From the NCBI RefSeq assembly GCF_963678975.1, contig NC_089285.1, positions 9,906,694-9,970,693 on the forward strand: 64,000 nt of DNA, read 5' to 3'. Source of the DNA: Dysidea avara (taxonomy: Eukaryota > Porifera > Demospongiae > Dictyoceratida > Dysideidae). Below the pieces are notes generated by a model. That model saw only the letters and a program-made list of their open reading frames with translations, was not told where the DNA came from and searched no databases. The stretch's first letter is position 1; each line of letters starts with the position of its first letter. Made by a program: the position numbers and the translations under genes. Shown here piece by piece: positions 22,745 through 34,178 of this stretch.

Positions 22745-25700
22745 ATGGCTGTAAGAGCCAGCCTTAGAGCTGTCGTGGAAGCTGCGAAGGAGAAAAAAGA
22801 CAGTGGTGAGTAAGGTGATAGTTTGGTACGCATGCAGCTTAGCTAATGGACATTGCTTTTTAACCTAGATGTGTACTACTTGATCGAATGGAGTAAAGAA
22901 AACAAGATTTGCGTACACGCTGACTCGGAACTAGCAGAAGATCTAGACTACTCTCGTGAAAAAGGAGAAACGTGTAAAGTGAAATTCGGCAGAAAGTGGT
23001 ACAGTGGAAATATCCTGCATAAAGGTACGCAGCTATTACACGGTTTCTTTTAAAAAGCTAATTTAAACTGTTAGCTAAATGAGTTTAGGTATCTTATACA
23101 TACAACGTACCATACAGTGGAACCTCAGTTATCCGAACCCCTTGAGACCAGGGGTGGTCCAAAAGTTCATATCTCGGAAACTGTGTATAATATATATAAA
23201 CCTTATATTTCCAATATTTCAACCACCCTAATAGAGCAGTTATTTCCATGGTTTGATTAACCGACAATCCAGATAAGTGGGATCCGGATAATTGAGGTTC
23301 CACTGTACTTGATTAAATACTTAGAAGTGATCACAAAACTTGAGTTTACAAAATAGAACTCACTGAGTTCACAACATGTAGCACTGAACTTACGTTTATG
23401 TATTTTGTTGGACAGCAATGGAGTTTTTAAGTTATTACCTAATATTCCTGGTCTCTCTACCCGATTTTAGTGTAGCAGCAATTGATGTGTAGTAACTACT
23501 CTTTGTCTCTTTCTTGTGATTCTGGAAAACAGATCCTTGAATAACTCCATTACACTATCATCTAGCTTATAAGAATGTTGCTGCCACCCTGAAACCACCA
23601 CTAAACAATGTGCCTCACATGGATGTATGCATTGCAGTTGTACATATGCTTGGCCATATCATGATGGTGTTGCTACTGTGTGCATGGTACATAGCTAATT
23701 ATGGCTGCTGAGCCTACTAATGAGTGAGTGGTGTGTTTGCACACCTCATACTCCCATGCATGAACTGTCAAATGCTTACTTTTATGCCTTTGTGGTTCTT
23801 CTAGTTTGTTGAAAGTTAAATGTACCTGCATAATGACTGGTTGGCTAGGGGTTAAAGTCTTCTGTAAATATATTTTCTTTGTGGTGTACTTTATGGTGTT
23901 GAAGATGTACTAATGTAAGTACTTGTAGCCAGACTCCACCCTTGAAATAAGGTGTCACCTGTATGCTGTTTACCTTAGCAACAAACCTAATGTCTCCATG
24001 TGAAAATACTTGGTTGCTAAGGGTTCTCAACTTGAAAGACCATCACTTATGGTTGGGTCACACCTTCGGTGGAAAGTATGTATGGGTTAGTAATGCACTA
24101 ATGGCTATGTCTACACTTAGCAAACAGTTTCAATATTGCAGCCATCAAGAGGTACCTTTACCCTAACTGCACCTACTATAGTTGGTAGCACACCCCATGA
24201 TACACCAGCTGTCAGTGTATGTGGGTAGCTATAGGTGGTGGTACAATCAAATTCAAAGTATCTGTTCAACAGTGTGGTGTAGATGGTAGGCAGTTGGATT
24301 TTACCTATCACACAGTATGTACATGTCAAGGTTTACGTATTTCTGGATTGCCTGAGCACAATGTGGATGTAGTTGCAATAAATACTTGCAGTGTTTTTGA
24401 CTTGTCTAGCACTATGTTGTGTTTTTCTATAACTGGAAATGTTGTGTAATAAAATGTATGATGCCGAGCAAAGCTGGTGGTGACATTGATTGCTGATGTG
24501 AATTTGCATTGGATGAACTTCTTGTTTGAATTCATCTTGTAGATTTTCAGCCTTTAAGGCTGCAATCACTTTTGCTGAGACAAATGTACTTGTAGTCAGG
24601 CCCCTGCAGTAAGGTGTCACCTGTATGTTGTTTACCTTAGTAACAAACATGATTCTATCACTGTGAAGATATTTCATTGCTAAGGTAAACATGTAGGTCT
24701 CCCATGGATTACTACGTATTGTATGTCATGTGAAGGCAATAGTAGAGACTCCTCCCCATTTATACTTCATTACATGATGACATCTGTATCTTGATGGCCT
24801 CTTGAATGCACCTAGCTCTCTACTTTAAAGTTGTTTACTCCACTTCTGGGCTAGTAGCTTCTGCTTAGTTGGTAATTTTAATTTGCTTGACTGCTGAAGA
24901 CCAAAGTGCACTTGCAATATTCTTTTATCACTAATATCAAGAGTAAATGATTAAAGAGCTAATATGTATAAGCAATTAAAGGACACTGCAAAATAATACT
25001 GAGGAATTTCATATAACTATGACCTTCACATGTACATGTTTTACAGGAACAAAATCTGAGATGCTAGAGCAAGAACAACTGTTGGTCCATGGGACGCAAG
25101 ATGCAGGAATGAATTTTAATAAGAAGAATCAGGTACATACCTTTAGTAGATGTCATCATATATGACCATCATGTATTCACAGGTGATTCAACCACAAAGC
25201 AGCAAAGTAAAGTTTATAAACACTCTGGTTTAGCTGAGCATATTTGCTAATTGCAGAAAAGCTGACCAATGACAACCAAAGAAAGAAAAAGGGAGCAAAC
25301 AAAGTGTTAAGCAAAGGTGTGTAATTTTAATCATGCCGCATGGATTGCTATGTTATTCAGACGATATCAAGGTGTGACACTGCATTGTCTCAGCAGGTAA
25401 TAAAGCTGTGGAAGTGAGTAGAACTGAGAAAGCAAGTAAGTGTTATTCACATTATGGCTAAATGCATGTGGTATAATTATGCAGGACAATGCAATGATAC
25501 TGTGGACAAAGGAAAAAGTAAGTAACAAATACACCTTCTACATAATTTATGTTAGGAATGTACTTGTTTACACAGGGAAGAAAAGAACTGGCACAATCAT
25601 TGATTATGGTTATGGAGCGCAATCTGATAAAGAGAACAATGAAGATTATTATGGTGATTTTTGTCAGCGTATTAGCGTATACATGGTATATACATTCTGT

Positions 25701-28297
25701 AGGAGGTGAAAGTCCAGTGAAAGATTGTACAGACAAAGAGATAAATGTGAAGGAAAGAAGTACACAAGTTCAGATTAACACTGTAATATTTTCACAGGTG
25801 ATGACACTAGCAGGATGTCTACTACAGCCCGGAAGAGAAGGGTGTTAATGTTACTGGTCTGAGTCCATAGTTACATAATATTTTGTATGTTTATTGAAGA
25901 GCTAGTACGTGATCAAAGGGATCAAGGAGTGAATGTGGATAAGGGCAAAAGTACGCAACCAATAATGTTTGTATGTACATATGTGTGAGTGATATACTTA
26001 TTTATGTAGGGAAGAAGACCTATACAGATGAGCATAATGATTACGATGATGGTATTTTTCATCAGCATCACTGCAGGGGCTTCCCTGTAGAGCGGTGCAG
26101 CACAACTTTACTCAAAATTCTTTTGATGTGGTAAAAAGAAAGTATATAACTAACAAATTGAGTTTGATGTTGGTAGCAAAATGACACTTTTACCGCTCTA
26201 CTTTATTTTGCTGGGGAAAGCTCTGTGCAGTATATCTACATTGTATGTTATGCTACAATATTACGGTACACTCTGTAGCAGATGAAAGTCCAGTGGAAGA
26301 CTGTGATGAGATGAGTGTGAAGGAAAGAAGTAAACGATACATTATATTAAAGTTAAGATTAAGACTAACATTTTCACAGGTGATGACACTAGCCAGATGT
26401 CCACTACAGGCAAGAAGAGAAGTAAGTGTGTTAGTGTTACTAGTCTGACTCCATGGTTACATAATGTTTTGTATGATTATTGAAGAGCTAGTACATGATC
26501 AAAGGGATCAAGGACGAATGTGGATAAGGGCAAAAGTATGCAACCAATAATGTTTGTATGGACATATTTATGAGTAATGTACTTATTTATGTAGGGAAGA
26601 AAACCAAGTACAGTGATCATGGTGAGAGTTATGAAGATGACTACGATGACTGGTATTATGATCAATATGATGATCATGATTATGGTATGTGTCTTTTTTT
26701 GTCAGCATTATAGCTGCATTGTATGTTCATCTGCTCTAACATTATGGTGGTATATTCTGTAGCACCAGCTTCACTGAGAGATGGTGATATTGAAACTATA
26801 TGCATTGATGAGGAGAATCATGTTAACAAAAGAGGTACACAATACAATAAGTCATTGAAGATATGTAAGATTTCCAATGCTACATCTCCGCAGGTAATGA
26901 CACTAGCCAGATGTCCACTACATTCAGGAAGAGAGGTAAGTGTGTTAGTGTTACTGGTCTGAGTCCATAGCTACATAATGTTTTGTATGTTTATTGAAGA
27001 GCTAGTACATGATCGAAGGGATCAAGGACTGAATGTGGATAAGGGCAAAAGTATGCAACCAATAATGTTTGTATGTACATATGTGTGAGTGATATACTTA
27101 TTTATGTAGGGAAGAAGAAAACCGGGTGCAGTGATTACCATGACTGGTACAATGACTACAGTGACCAGTATGATGATCATGATTATGGTATTTTTCCAGC
27201 ATTATAGCTACATTGTATGTTGTGCTCTAAAATTGTGGTGATATATTCTGTAGCGACAGCTACAGAATATACTCTGGTAGTATATTCTGTGGTGACCCAG
27301 ACAAAGCAAACAAGCTATCTATAATGGTGTTAATTGTGCTTAGCATGTTTATCTATCATGATTGTACTATTGCTCAGCAGTTCTATTCATCACATGCAAC
27401 TAGCTTCTTTTCTTTGCACATTTATTGAACTCCATGCGTTTATTGTGTTTCTTGTATTTCATTTTATATTGTGTCTGTTTTATACAACAGCAGCAGCATT
27501 TTAAGATTTTATTCATGCAGTAAAAATTGTGTTTATTATATTGCTGCAATGCTTAACCATTAATTGTTTGTATTCTATGATTGTATTGCTAGGTAAACAA
27601 GATATGACAAAAAACTTGGTGCAAGAAGTATCAAGGCTCAAACAACAGGTGGATGCGCTACATAACAAAGTGACACTCTTAGAACATCGCCTTTGATGGG
27701 CAAGCCTGTCAATGTCACCAATAGAGGTTAGCACAACCATGATATCGTTAATTATTTAACCAAGAATGACCTTATAGACAAGCCCAAGTGCATCAGGAGT
27801 GTATTTGCCAAGAACCAGCCCAAGAACTATACCTCCAACATCAAGTGCCAAGTCTACTACAAACCATGGTAGACCTATGCAAGCAGTAACTCTGCAGGTT
27901 AGCCCGTGTCAGTGCTGCATCGCATCCATCTTTCATGTGCCATACAGCGTCCTCGTACTGTACCAACTGTTAACAGAGAAAAGCTAAAGCCACCAGATGA
28001 AGTGGTGGCGAAAAATGAGTAACTACTTGAAAGAGAGAAGATAACAACACTGGCAGTGAGGCTTGCCCAAGAATCATTTTTCACAAAGGATGTCATGGTT
28101 GAATGCACCTTTTACGGTGGTGGCTCTTTGCCAGGTCTACAGAGCAGGTACAAGAGATGAAGGCGTTTCTAAAAAGAATTATTATGCCAAGAATGACCAA
28201 CAGCCTGCCCGAGTTCGAGATGATCTATAAATCGTGTGTTGAATCTACTGTACTTTTCGTACAGATATACGACATATGGGTGAACCCGAAAGAATAG
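22745..28297 (+). CDS. BEN-domain-type gene with repeated exon cassettes
   Basis: Exon 1 (22745-22805) starts ATG GCT; exon 2 is 22869-23024 (VYYLIEWSKENKICVHADSE, then KVKFGRKWYSGNILHKG, a small beta-type N-terminal module) and exon 3 is 25047-25132. Small hydrophilic exons follow at about 25183, 25257-25316, 25397-25435, 25485-25517 and 25576-25653, then three tandem four-exon cassettes (25703-26051, 26279-26684, 26763-27187). Exon 27593-27726 encodes a leucine-rich coiled coil (EVSRLKQQVDALHNKVTLLE) and ends in an in-frame TGA after EHRL. Beyond it, 27778-27897 is a Ser/Thr/Pro linker. From 27948 there is a BEN-like domain (EREKITTLAVRLAQESFF ... EFEMIYKSC) carrying a TAA and a one-base frameshift. 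Boundaries follow GT-AG rules but are not transcript-tested. The coding product may end at the coiled coil, with the BEN part decaying; BEN assignment is by pattern. Confidence 0.6.
23115..23305. mobile_element. pogo/Tigger-type MITE in intron
   Basis: CAGTGGAACCTCAGTTATCC at the left and the reverse complement CAGTGGAACCTCAATTATCC at the right, flanked by TA on both sides. The CAGTnnnnCCTC terminus and TA duplication are classic for the Tigger/pogo group. It is 191 bp, non-coding and sits in intron 2 of the BEN-type gene. Confidence 0.85.
23930..24690. repeat. Pair of diverged direct repeats in intron
   Basis: GGTGTCACCTGTATGCTGTT plus TACCTTAGCAACAAAC (about 23950) recurs as GGTGTCACCTGTATGTTGTT plus TACCTTAGTAACAAAC (about 24612). 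Similar flanking text extends the match to roughly 80-100 bp. Confidence 0.7.
25703..27187 (+). repeat. Three tandem four-exon cassettes
   Basis: Each cassette has, in order, an exon with (ES)PVxD...xVKERS, an exon DDTSQMSTTxxKR, an exon ELVHDQRDQG...DKGKS and an acidic/Tyr exon (for example SDHGESYEDDYDDWYYDQYD). They are separated by near-identical introns (GTATGTTTATTGAAG, ACTTATTTATGTAG acceptors). Cassette 2 has lost one base in its third exon (GGACGAATG where the others have GGACTGAATG or GGAGTGAATG), which shifts the frame. A vestige of a fourth first-exon acceptor is at 27247. Confidence 0.75.
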
Positions 28298-29000
28298 CTG
28301 GTTTCGTGTGGCTGTGACATATCCTCTTGTAGTTGACTGACCCGAGGACTGACCTGGCGGCTGCCTGTTCAGCGACACAGCCGCTAGTCCAAACACTACC
28401 GAGAATCCAAACACTATCATTATACATATAAAAATCGTAAACCCATCTTAAATAGCAAACTCTAATTATACATCTCACTGCTAGACGAAGAATTCAAAGT
28501 AATTTGATGCAGATTGGCTACGTACTATATATTCAGCTGGTGTCTTGAGTGGTTTCCGGTAAGGCTGGTAAATTTCACGTGCTTTAGAACTAATAGGAAT
28601 TGTTCACATGATGACGTTACAAGTCAAATTACATCACCACTTGGAATCTTGTTAGAAATGTTGGGTACTACATAACATCATGTAATCACGTGCTAAATAC
28701 TTAATTATAACTATTTATAGTAATCGTGTCACGCGTTCTTATTCAGTGCTGATAGATATAATATCAAGTTAACAAGAAACTGTGCAACATACAAGTAAAA
28801 TAGCTACACATCTAAAGAGCAAGAACTCAAAAAAGGCATGAAACAGAAACTTACAGTGGCATAAATACAAGCAAATAGTAAATGCACACACACAAAAAAG
28901 CATCATACAATAATCATAGCTAGTCCATACACAACTAAGCTTAGTCCAGTGGCTGGCCAGCAGCCCGCTGATTGCGGAGTCCCTTGCAACTTTGACCTAG
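28298..29000. other. Intergenic, no gene recognised
   Basis: Between the BEN-type gene and the TGF-beta-type gene. Short frames at 28169-28478 on the minus strand lack domain or splice support. Confidence 0.45.
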
Positions 29001-30192
29001 ACGCTAAACGCTGACAGTTTGGACACGGAACCGATTACCATCTGGAGCTTTCTCGACAGAGGTAGTTATTAGGCTAAGTAATGTCATATGCATGCACTTT
29101 ACAATTAGCTAAATGCGCAACTAGTAATTAAATCAAATGATATAACTTGTGTCATGAATTGTTTTTTTTGTTTCAGATTTGGTGAAAGAAATTAGGTATC
29201 CTGAATATGTGAAACTGAAATCGCCTAAAGGGACACAAATTGTAGTACACGTTTTCGACTTCAGTGCATTAAGGAGTGAAAACCCTCATGCAACTCTGAG
29301 CAAAGTCATGCTACGAGTTTATAAGGATGCTAACAGTACAAACCAGTGCAGTTACGCCACATTACAACACAAAGTAGTATGCAAACCCAACAGTGGCCAA
29401 GAAGTGGAAATAGTTGGCCACAAGTTGGACATGTCAAATGAAAAGAACTTGATTGACATTGATTTGACGGAAACTTTTAGAGAATTGTGGCCTATACCAG
29501 ATAAAGTCTTTGAAGTATATGTGACCCTGATTCTAAAGAGTGAGTGCGAAGGTGGAACTTTAGCAATAAAGCTACTGGACTGGAAGTCTACCACAAACTT
29601 GAACATACGAAGAAAAACGTATGCAGAGCATCCTGTATTGTGTATGTTTATTAGTAATGAAGCTGTGGAAAGTGTGGCAAGAAAGGTACCTAAGCCAAAG
29701 CCACCAATACCAAGTGAAACATTAAAATTCCCACAGGATGATCAATCAGATTGGCAAAAATGAGATACACTAGAAAAGGATAAAAAATGTCAAAAGGTTG
29801 ATAACATAGTCAGTTTTAATGAACTGGGCATTGAATATGTCATAGCACCACCTCGTTTTAATGCTGGGAAGTGTGTCGGCTATTGTGACAGGGAACATTT
29901 GCTTCATTTGGCAGCCGGTGGACAGTCACAGAAAATGAATAATTATGTACTAGTATTAGCCGCACAAGCCTACAGAAGAAATAACAAAGACTTGATGTGT
30001 TGTAGTCCCAGACTGTATGAACCAGTCATGCTGCTAATAGTAACCGCAGATGGTATGTCAGTAAGACAGAGTTCCTTCAGTGCTTTAAGGAGGGTAAAAA
30101 GCTACCTTAGAAATTCCATGGGGCAAGCAAGGCTCAACTCCCTTATGGTGCTCCATGTACATAAAGAGTTAACAGATGAATTAAATCTTTAA
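29001..30192 (+). CDS. TGF-beta superfamily ligand-type gene with in-frame TGA
   Basis: Exon 29001-29061 (TLNADSLDTEPITIWSFLDR) splices in phase to an exon starting 29177 after TTTTTTTTGTTTCAG. The latter reads openly to 30192 except for one TGA at 29761-29763. Residues before the TGA have TGF-beta prodomain features: VVHVFDFSAL, LSKVMLRVYKDANST, IDIDLTETFRELW, LKSECEGGTLAIKLLDW, HPVLCMFISNE. After the TGA the frame continues as a cystine-knot-like ligand: KKCQKVDNIVSFNELGIEYV, FNAGKCVGYC, LMCCSP. The final C-x-C pair expected near the C terminus is replaced (RRVKSYLRNS), and 24 extra residues follow. No clear RxxR site is present; the TGA falls just where a cleavage site would be. Signal peptide exons are not found upstream. 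AATAAA occurs at about 30258. It may be a prodomain-only protein, a read-through product or a young pseudogene. Confidence 0.7.
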
Positions 30193-30373
30193 AATGTGGC
30201 AAATCAATTTGTTAGTCGACATGAGTCTAGACTCACTTTATATGGACAGTTTAATTAATAATAAAGTTATATTATGACTGACATGTACGGTGATGTACCT
30301 GTATCATATACATGTATCCACAAAATTAAATATGTATTAATTTAATTAACAGTACTGCTGGAAAAGTTTTCCT

Positions 30374-30431
30374 TGTAACTTGACTGCCATTGTATATGCA
30401 TAGTAACTTGACTGCCATTGTATATGCATAG
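30374..30431. repeat. 28-bp tandem duplication
   Basis: GTAACTTGACTGCCATTGTA plus TATGCATA occurs twice in direct succession. Confidence 0.85.
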
Positions 30432-30644
30432 AAGTGGCTAATACACAGTTTCATCATCATTCTGTAAAAGAAACAATACAGGTTACTGGTACTGTTCAAA
30501 TAATAGCATGTAGCCATGCATAACAAGATAAAATTGAGCTAACATCTACTGTACATGTAACACAAAATTCTCAGGATCTATGTAGCTATAATGTCAATAA
30601 AGAGTTTTTTATGTTAAAATAGCCATCATAGAGTATCTAATTTT

Positions 30645-30740
30645 TAAAATTTTCCTGGGGGGGCATGCCCCCAGACCTCCCCTAGAAGGCTCAACGCTTC
30701 GCATTTCGCAGTGTGCTTCGCACACTGTGGTGAGTATGCC
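30645..30740. repeat. CCCCCAGACC/CCTAGAAGG repeat, copy 2
   Basis: TTTCCTGGGGGGGCATGCCC, then CCAGACCTCCCCTAGAAGGC and CGCTTCGCA..GTGTGCTTCG. Same family as 16261-16345. Confidence 0.65.
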
Positions 30741-30829
30741 CCCACCCTTAGCAAAATCTCTACCACTAGATGAAGATGGCCTGACCACTCAAAATCTCTT
30801 GGCTCCGGCTCTGCTCTCCACAGTGACTT

Positions 30830-31135
30830 GTGTGTAGCTGAATTCTGTGTAACTGAATTCTCTAGAGAGTGACTTAATTGTAGCTGAATTCTCTATACAG
30901 TGCATGACTTGTTTATAGCTGAACTTTCTTCAGTGTGACTTGTAATGTTCTGAATCTCTATAGTGATATATTTGCTTAACTCTCCACATGGTGACTGTCT
31001 TCTTGCTGAACTGTCTATAAGATTAACTGTTTGCAGCTGAACTCCCTACAGAATAACTTGTGATGTAATAAAATTCTATAATGGAGTAAATAAATTAGCC
31101 GAATGCTCTATTAGGGTGACTGTTCTATTAGAGTA
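30830..31135. repeat. GTAGCTGAATTCTCTACAG minisatellite, copy 3
   Basis: Six or more diverged units of about 30-35 bp (TGTAGCTGAATTCTCTA..GTGACTT). It grades into the GGTGACTGTTCTATTAGAGT phrase also seen near 6690. Confidence 0.65.
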
Positions 31136-31139
31136 TCTC

Positions 31140-31930
31140 GATCTCGCATTTGCTACACGGAGTTGGCTTTCGAATCATAACTCAGTGGTTTGTAAACCGA
31201 TTCTTCTGTACTACTGCAAGGACTTTCTATGAAGATTATTCCAGCTATACACCGATTTTCAGCTCATTGCTCTAAGCGGTTTGCCTAGTAGGCGTGAAAA
31301 CTAATACTTTTTTATTCATAAAAATCGATCGCGTAATTGTGACACAGGTTGGGTTTTGTGTCATATCTCCGTGGTCTTTATTTCGATTCCTTTCAAACCA
31401 CCAAAAGGCACTCCTACGATGGTTACTCCATCTACATAGCAATTTTCAACTCATTCCATGAAGCGGTTTACCCTGTAGGCGTGACAACAAATCGATCTTG
31501 TTTTACGCGAATAATCGGTCATAACTCCTGAACCATTCATCGGATTTGTACCAAATTTGATGCTAGGATTCGCCTTTGGACCCCCTTTCTGTGTGCCCAA
31601 TTTCAAGGCAATCGGAGTACGCGTTTGCTTGTTATAGCAATTTTTGCAAGTGTGTGAAAAGACGAAGAAAAAAAAACGAAACTTTGGCAGCTCGTATCTC
31701 AGAAATGGCTGGAGCAATTTCCTTCAAATTTGGAATGTAGACTCCCTTGGCTGGCGGGCAACTGTGTAGCAAATTTGGTTCCAATCAGATAAGTGATCAC
31801 CGAGATACAAAGGTGTGAAAATGACGTTTTCGTTCTTCCTGTCAATATACTCACGGTGTGGCGCGCCGGCTTCTTGGGCCGCACGACACACTACCGTGTG
31901 TCGGTAGTGTGTCTTGATATTGTTATTATC
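31140..31930. repeat. Quasi-tandem repeat of about 175-bp units
   Basis: Four loosely similar units, each with a CATAACTC/CATATCTC/CGTATCTC start (about 31165, 31358, 31519, 31695) followed by a GATTCnTTT-like phrase and an AAGCGGTTT or similar centre. The run ends in a GC-rich block GGCGCGCCGGCTTCTTGGGC and a palindrome ACACACTACCGTGTGTCGGT. No gene. Confidence 0.55.
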
Positions 31931-32027
31931 AAGAAAAATAATAATAATGGGGAAAGAGTTAATAAGAGTGGGGTCCCCACTATTATTAACTCTTGTTATT
32001 GTATTTACTAGTTTACATATATAACTA

Positions 32028-32165
32028 TCTTAATGAGTGTCTTTGGAAGTCATCTAAAGAGTTGGCTTCAATCACGTCAGTTGGAAGAGCATTCCACAGT
32101 CTTATTGCTGATGGCTAGAAGGAGTATTTGTAGGCATCAACATTCGTCTGTAATTAAATAAATCT
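32028..32165 (-). mobile_element. Extreme 3' fragment of a LINE
   Basis: The minus-strand translation reads AYKYSF, stop, PSAIRLWNALPTDVIEANSL, DDFQ. This is the C-terminal tail (SFFPRTIxLWNxLP...F) of CR1/L2-type LINE polyproteins. About 45 residues remain. Confidence 0.6.
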
Positions 32166-34178
32166 TAATGGGTGACCATGAGTGTTCTGTGCTTTAGCAT
32201 TGGTGCATTTGTTGCAAAAACATGAAGTTAACAGGTGGGTAAAGCTAAATTAAAAATGGGGGACATTCAACCTTACAGCTACAAATTTGATTGTGAGGTT
32301 CGTACTCCCTCTATGCTAAAGACACATAACTAAACAAATTTTTGGTCATTAGTAATAAATTGGACATTATTTACTGGTAGCTAGCTAGTTTAGTTGTCGG
32401 AACGTAGAATTTACATATTATTGGCTGCAACTGTCAAGCTATTGATCATGTATGCTGATTATTGGAGGATAATTACTGCTTATAGTGTAACCTATCTGTT
32501 GGTGCAATACCCTAAGCTGTACCATTTCTAAGAAGTGAGTGGCAGCCGTCCAAACATCGTGGTGTCCGTACGTAAATCGATACTTAACTCTAGCAACATT
32601 AATTTTATAGCTAGTGACATGCAGTGTACCGATTGACATGAAGTGTCATACGTACATAGTATATGTACATATAAATATTGTCTAGCTAGCTACCTACGTA
32701 CCTGGCTGTCTTATTGCAGAACCCAACTGGTAGTATCTACGAAGGAATTACCATACAGCTACTCTGGTCACCTTGATCTTCTCTTCCTTAAAGAGTAGCT
32801 TAGCAATGGCTGGTGCAGTGTTATCATTGAAGTGGTAGTGCAGAATTCTCTGCCTAGTGTAGTCAGTCATTACAGGCATCACCCTGTAAGCTGATATTAA
32901 AGTTGTGGAAGTAGGGCTACGAGCTAGTACATAACTAATCTAAACTAGGAAGAGAGATACTAACAGCGTAACTTTGAATTTTATCGCACAATTTAGAAGC
33001 AAATCACATGCAATCCTGAATGGAATGCTAATAATCATAGCAGACCGAAGTTGCTTGACCACAGATCCCATTATTTTTCCTTTCTCCGCAAACCTCCGTA
33101 AATGCAAGTTATTAAAAAGGGAATCAACGGTTCAGGGAGAGAACTTCACTTGCTCAGTTTTACATTCAATAGTTGTACATAGCTACGAAGACGAGTCTAT
33201 TAATTATATACTTTTTGACTAGCTATTTATTTTGTATATACATGCAGATTAGCTCAGTGGTAGAGTGTCCACCTCTACCTCAGAGCTCGAATTAATGTAA
33301 GTAGTACCTTCCATCAGACTCTGGGCTGTGAGATAGTCGTCTTGATGATGTACGTAGGTAGCTAGCTACCTCGCTATAGTTACGTACACTGTACAAAACT
33401 CCCATTTCCCGAGCATACAGCTAAGACTAAATACAGTCATAATCATAATAATAATCATAGATCTACAGTATGAATTAATTTTCATATACGTACGTAGCTA
33501 TTGAGATGCTGAAAATATGCATGTGTACGAGTGCTTGCATTCAGTCCATTTCAGATGTAGTGGCTGCAAATAGCTATCTTGGTCCGGACACGCCTTCCCA
33601 CGATCAGTTACTTTTTTCTTCCGTCGAGGTAGATGAAGTTCCATGAAATCTAAGGGAAATGGTATATGAACACGTAATTGTACTGTGGAGACACGTACTA
33701 CGTACGTATATATAGCTAGTTTACCTGGTATACAGGCAGTGCCTTTACCGGTAATTAATAATACTAATACTAGTTACACAGCAGAGGTATAGCTACGCAC
33801 AGTAGCTACGCCGGGTACGGTAGTTATGCACAGTAGCTAGTTGCAGTACCGTAGCTACGCACAGTAGCCACATATATACTGTAGTTAATACCAGTAATTA
33901 AAAGATGGGTACGCAGAAACGAAGCGTAGTTACGCTTCGTAACTGCGGTGGTAAGTTCACTACCACGTAATTACAATACGCTACGTTAATTTTTTTTTGC
34001 TCTCTACCGTATCTATACATTAAGCTAAAGTTATTCACAGGTGTTATATCCTCTATCACACATAACCTTTCTTTTGGCATGTGAACAGTGCATGCTTTTA
34101 ATTTAGTTTGGTAAAGGTCAGATGCCTACATTATAGGAGTTTGCAGTTGCTTGTACAGTTTAGCTATGAAACATTGTC
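32166..34178. other. No protein gene recognised
   Basis: Contains a possible tRNA-derived sequence at 33244-33300. Tandem TAGCTACGCACAG units lie at 33790-33870, and a palindrome CGAAGCGTAGTTACGCTTCG at 33917-33936. The frame at 32974-33222 lacks any domain. Confidence 0.45.
33244..33300 (+). repeat. tRNA-derived sequence (pseudo-tRNA or SINE head)
   Basis: GCAGATTAGCTCAGTGGTAG has a good Pol III A-box (TAGCTCAGTGG). A degenerate B-box-like AGCTCGAATTA follows at the expected distance. The anticodon arm and acceptor stem do not fold properly, so it is not called a functional tRNA. Confidence 0.35.

Noticed and set aside
29686..29773. Mini-intron (GTACCT ... ACACTAG) that would remove the TGA in the TGF-beta-type gene
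   Set aside because: Its length of 88 nt would shift the reading frame of the ligand part, and it has no pyrimidine tract.
33244..33320. Functional tRNA gene
   Set aside because: The A-box is good but the anticodon arm and acceptor stem do not pair, and the B-box is degenerate.
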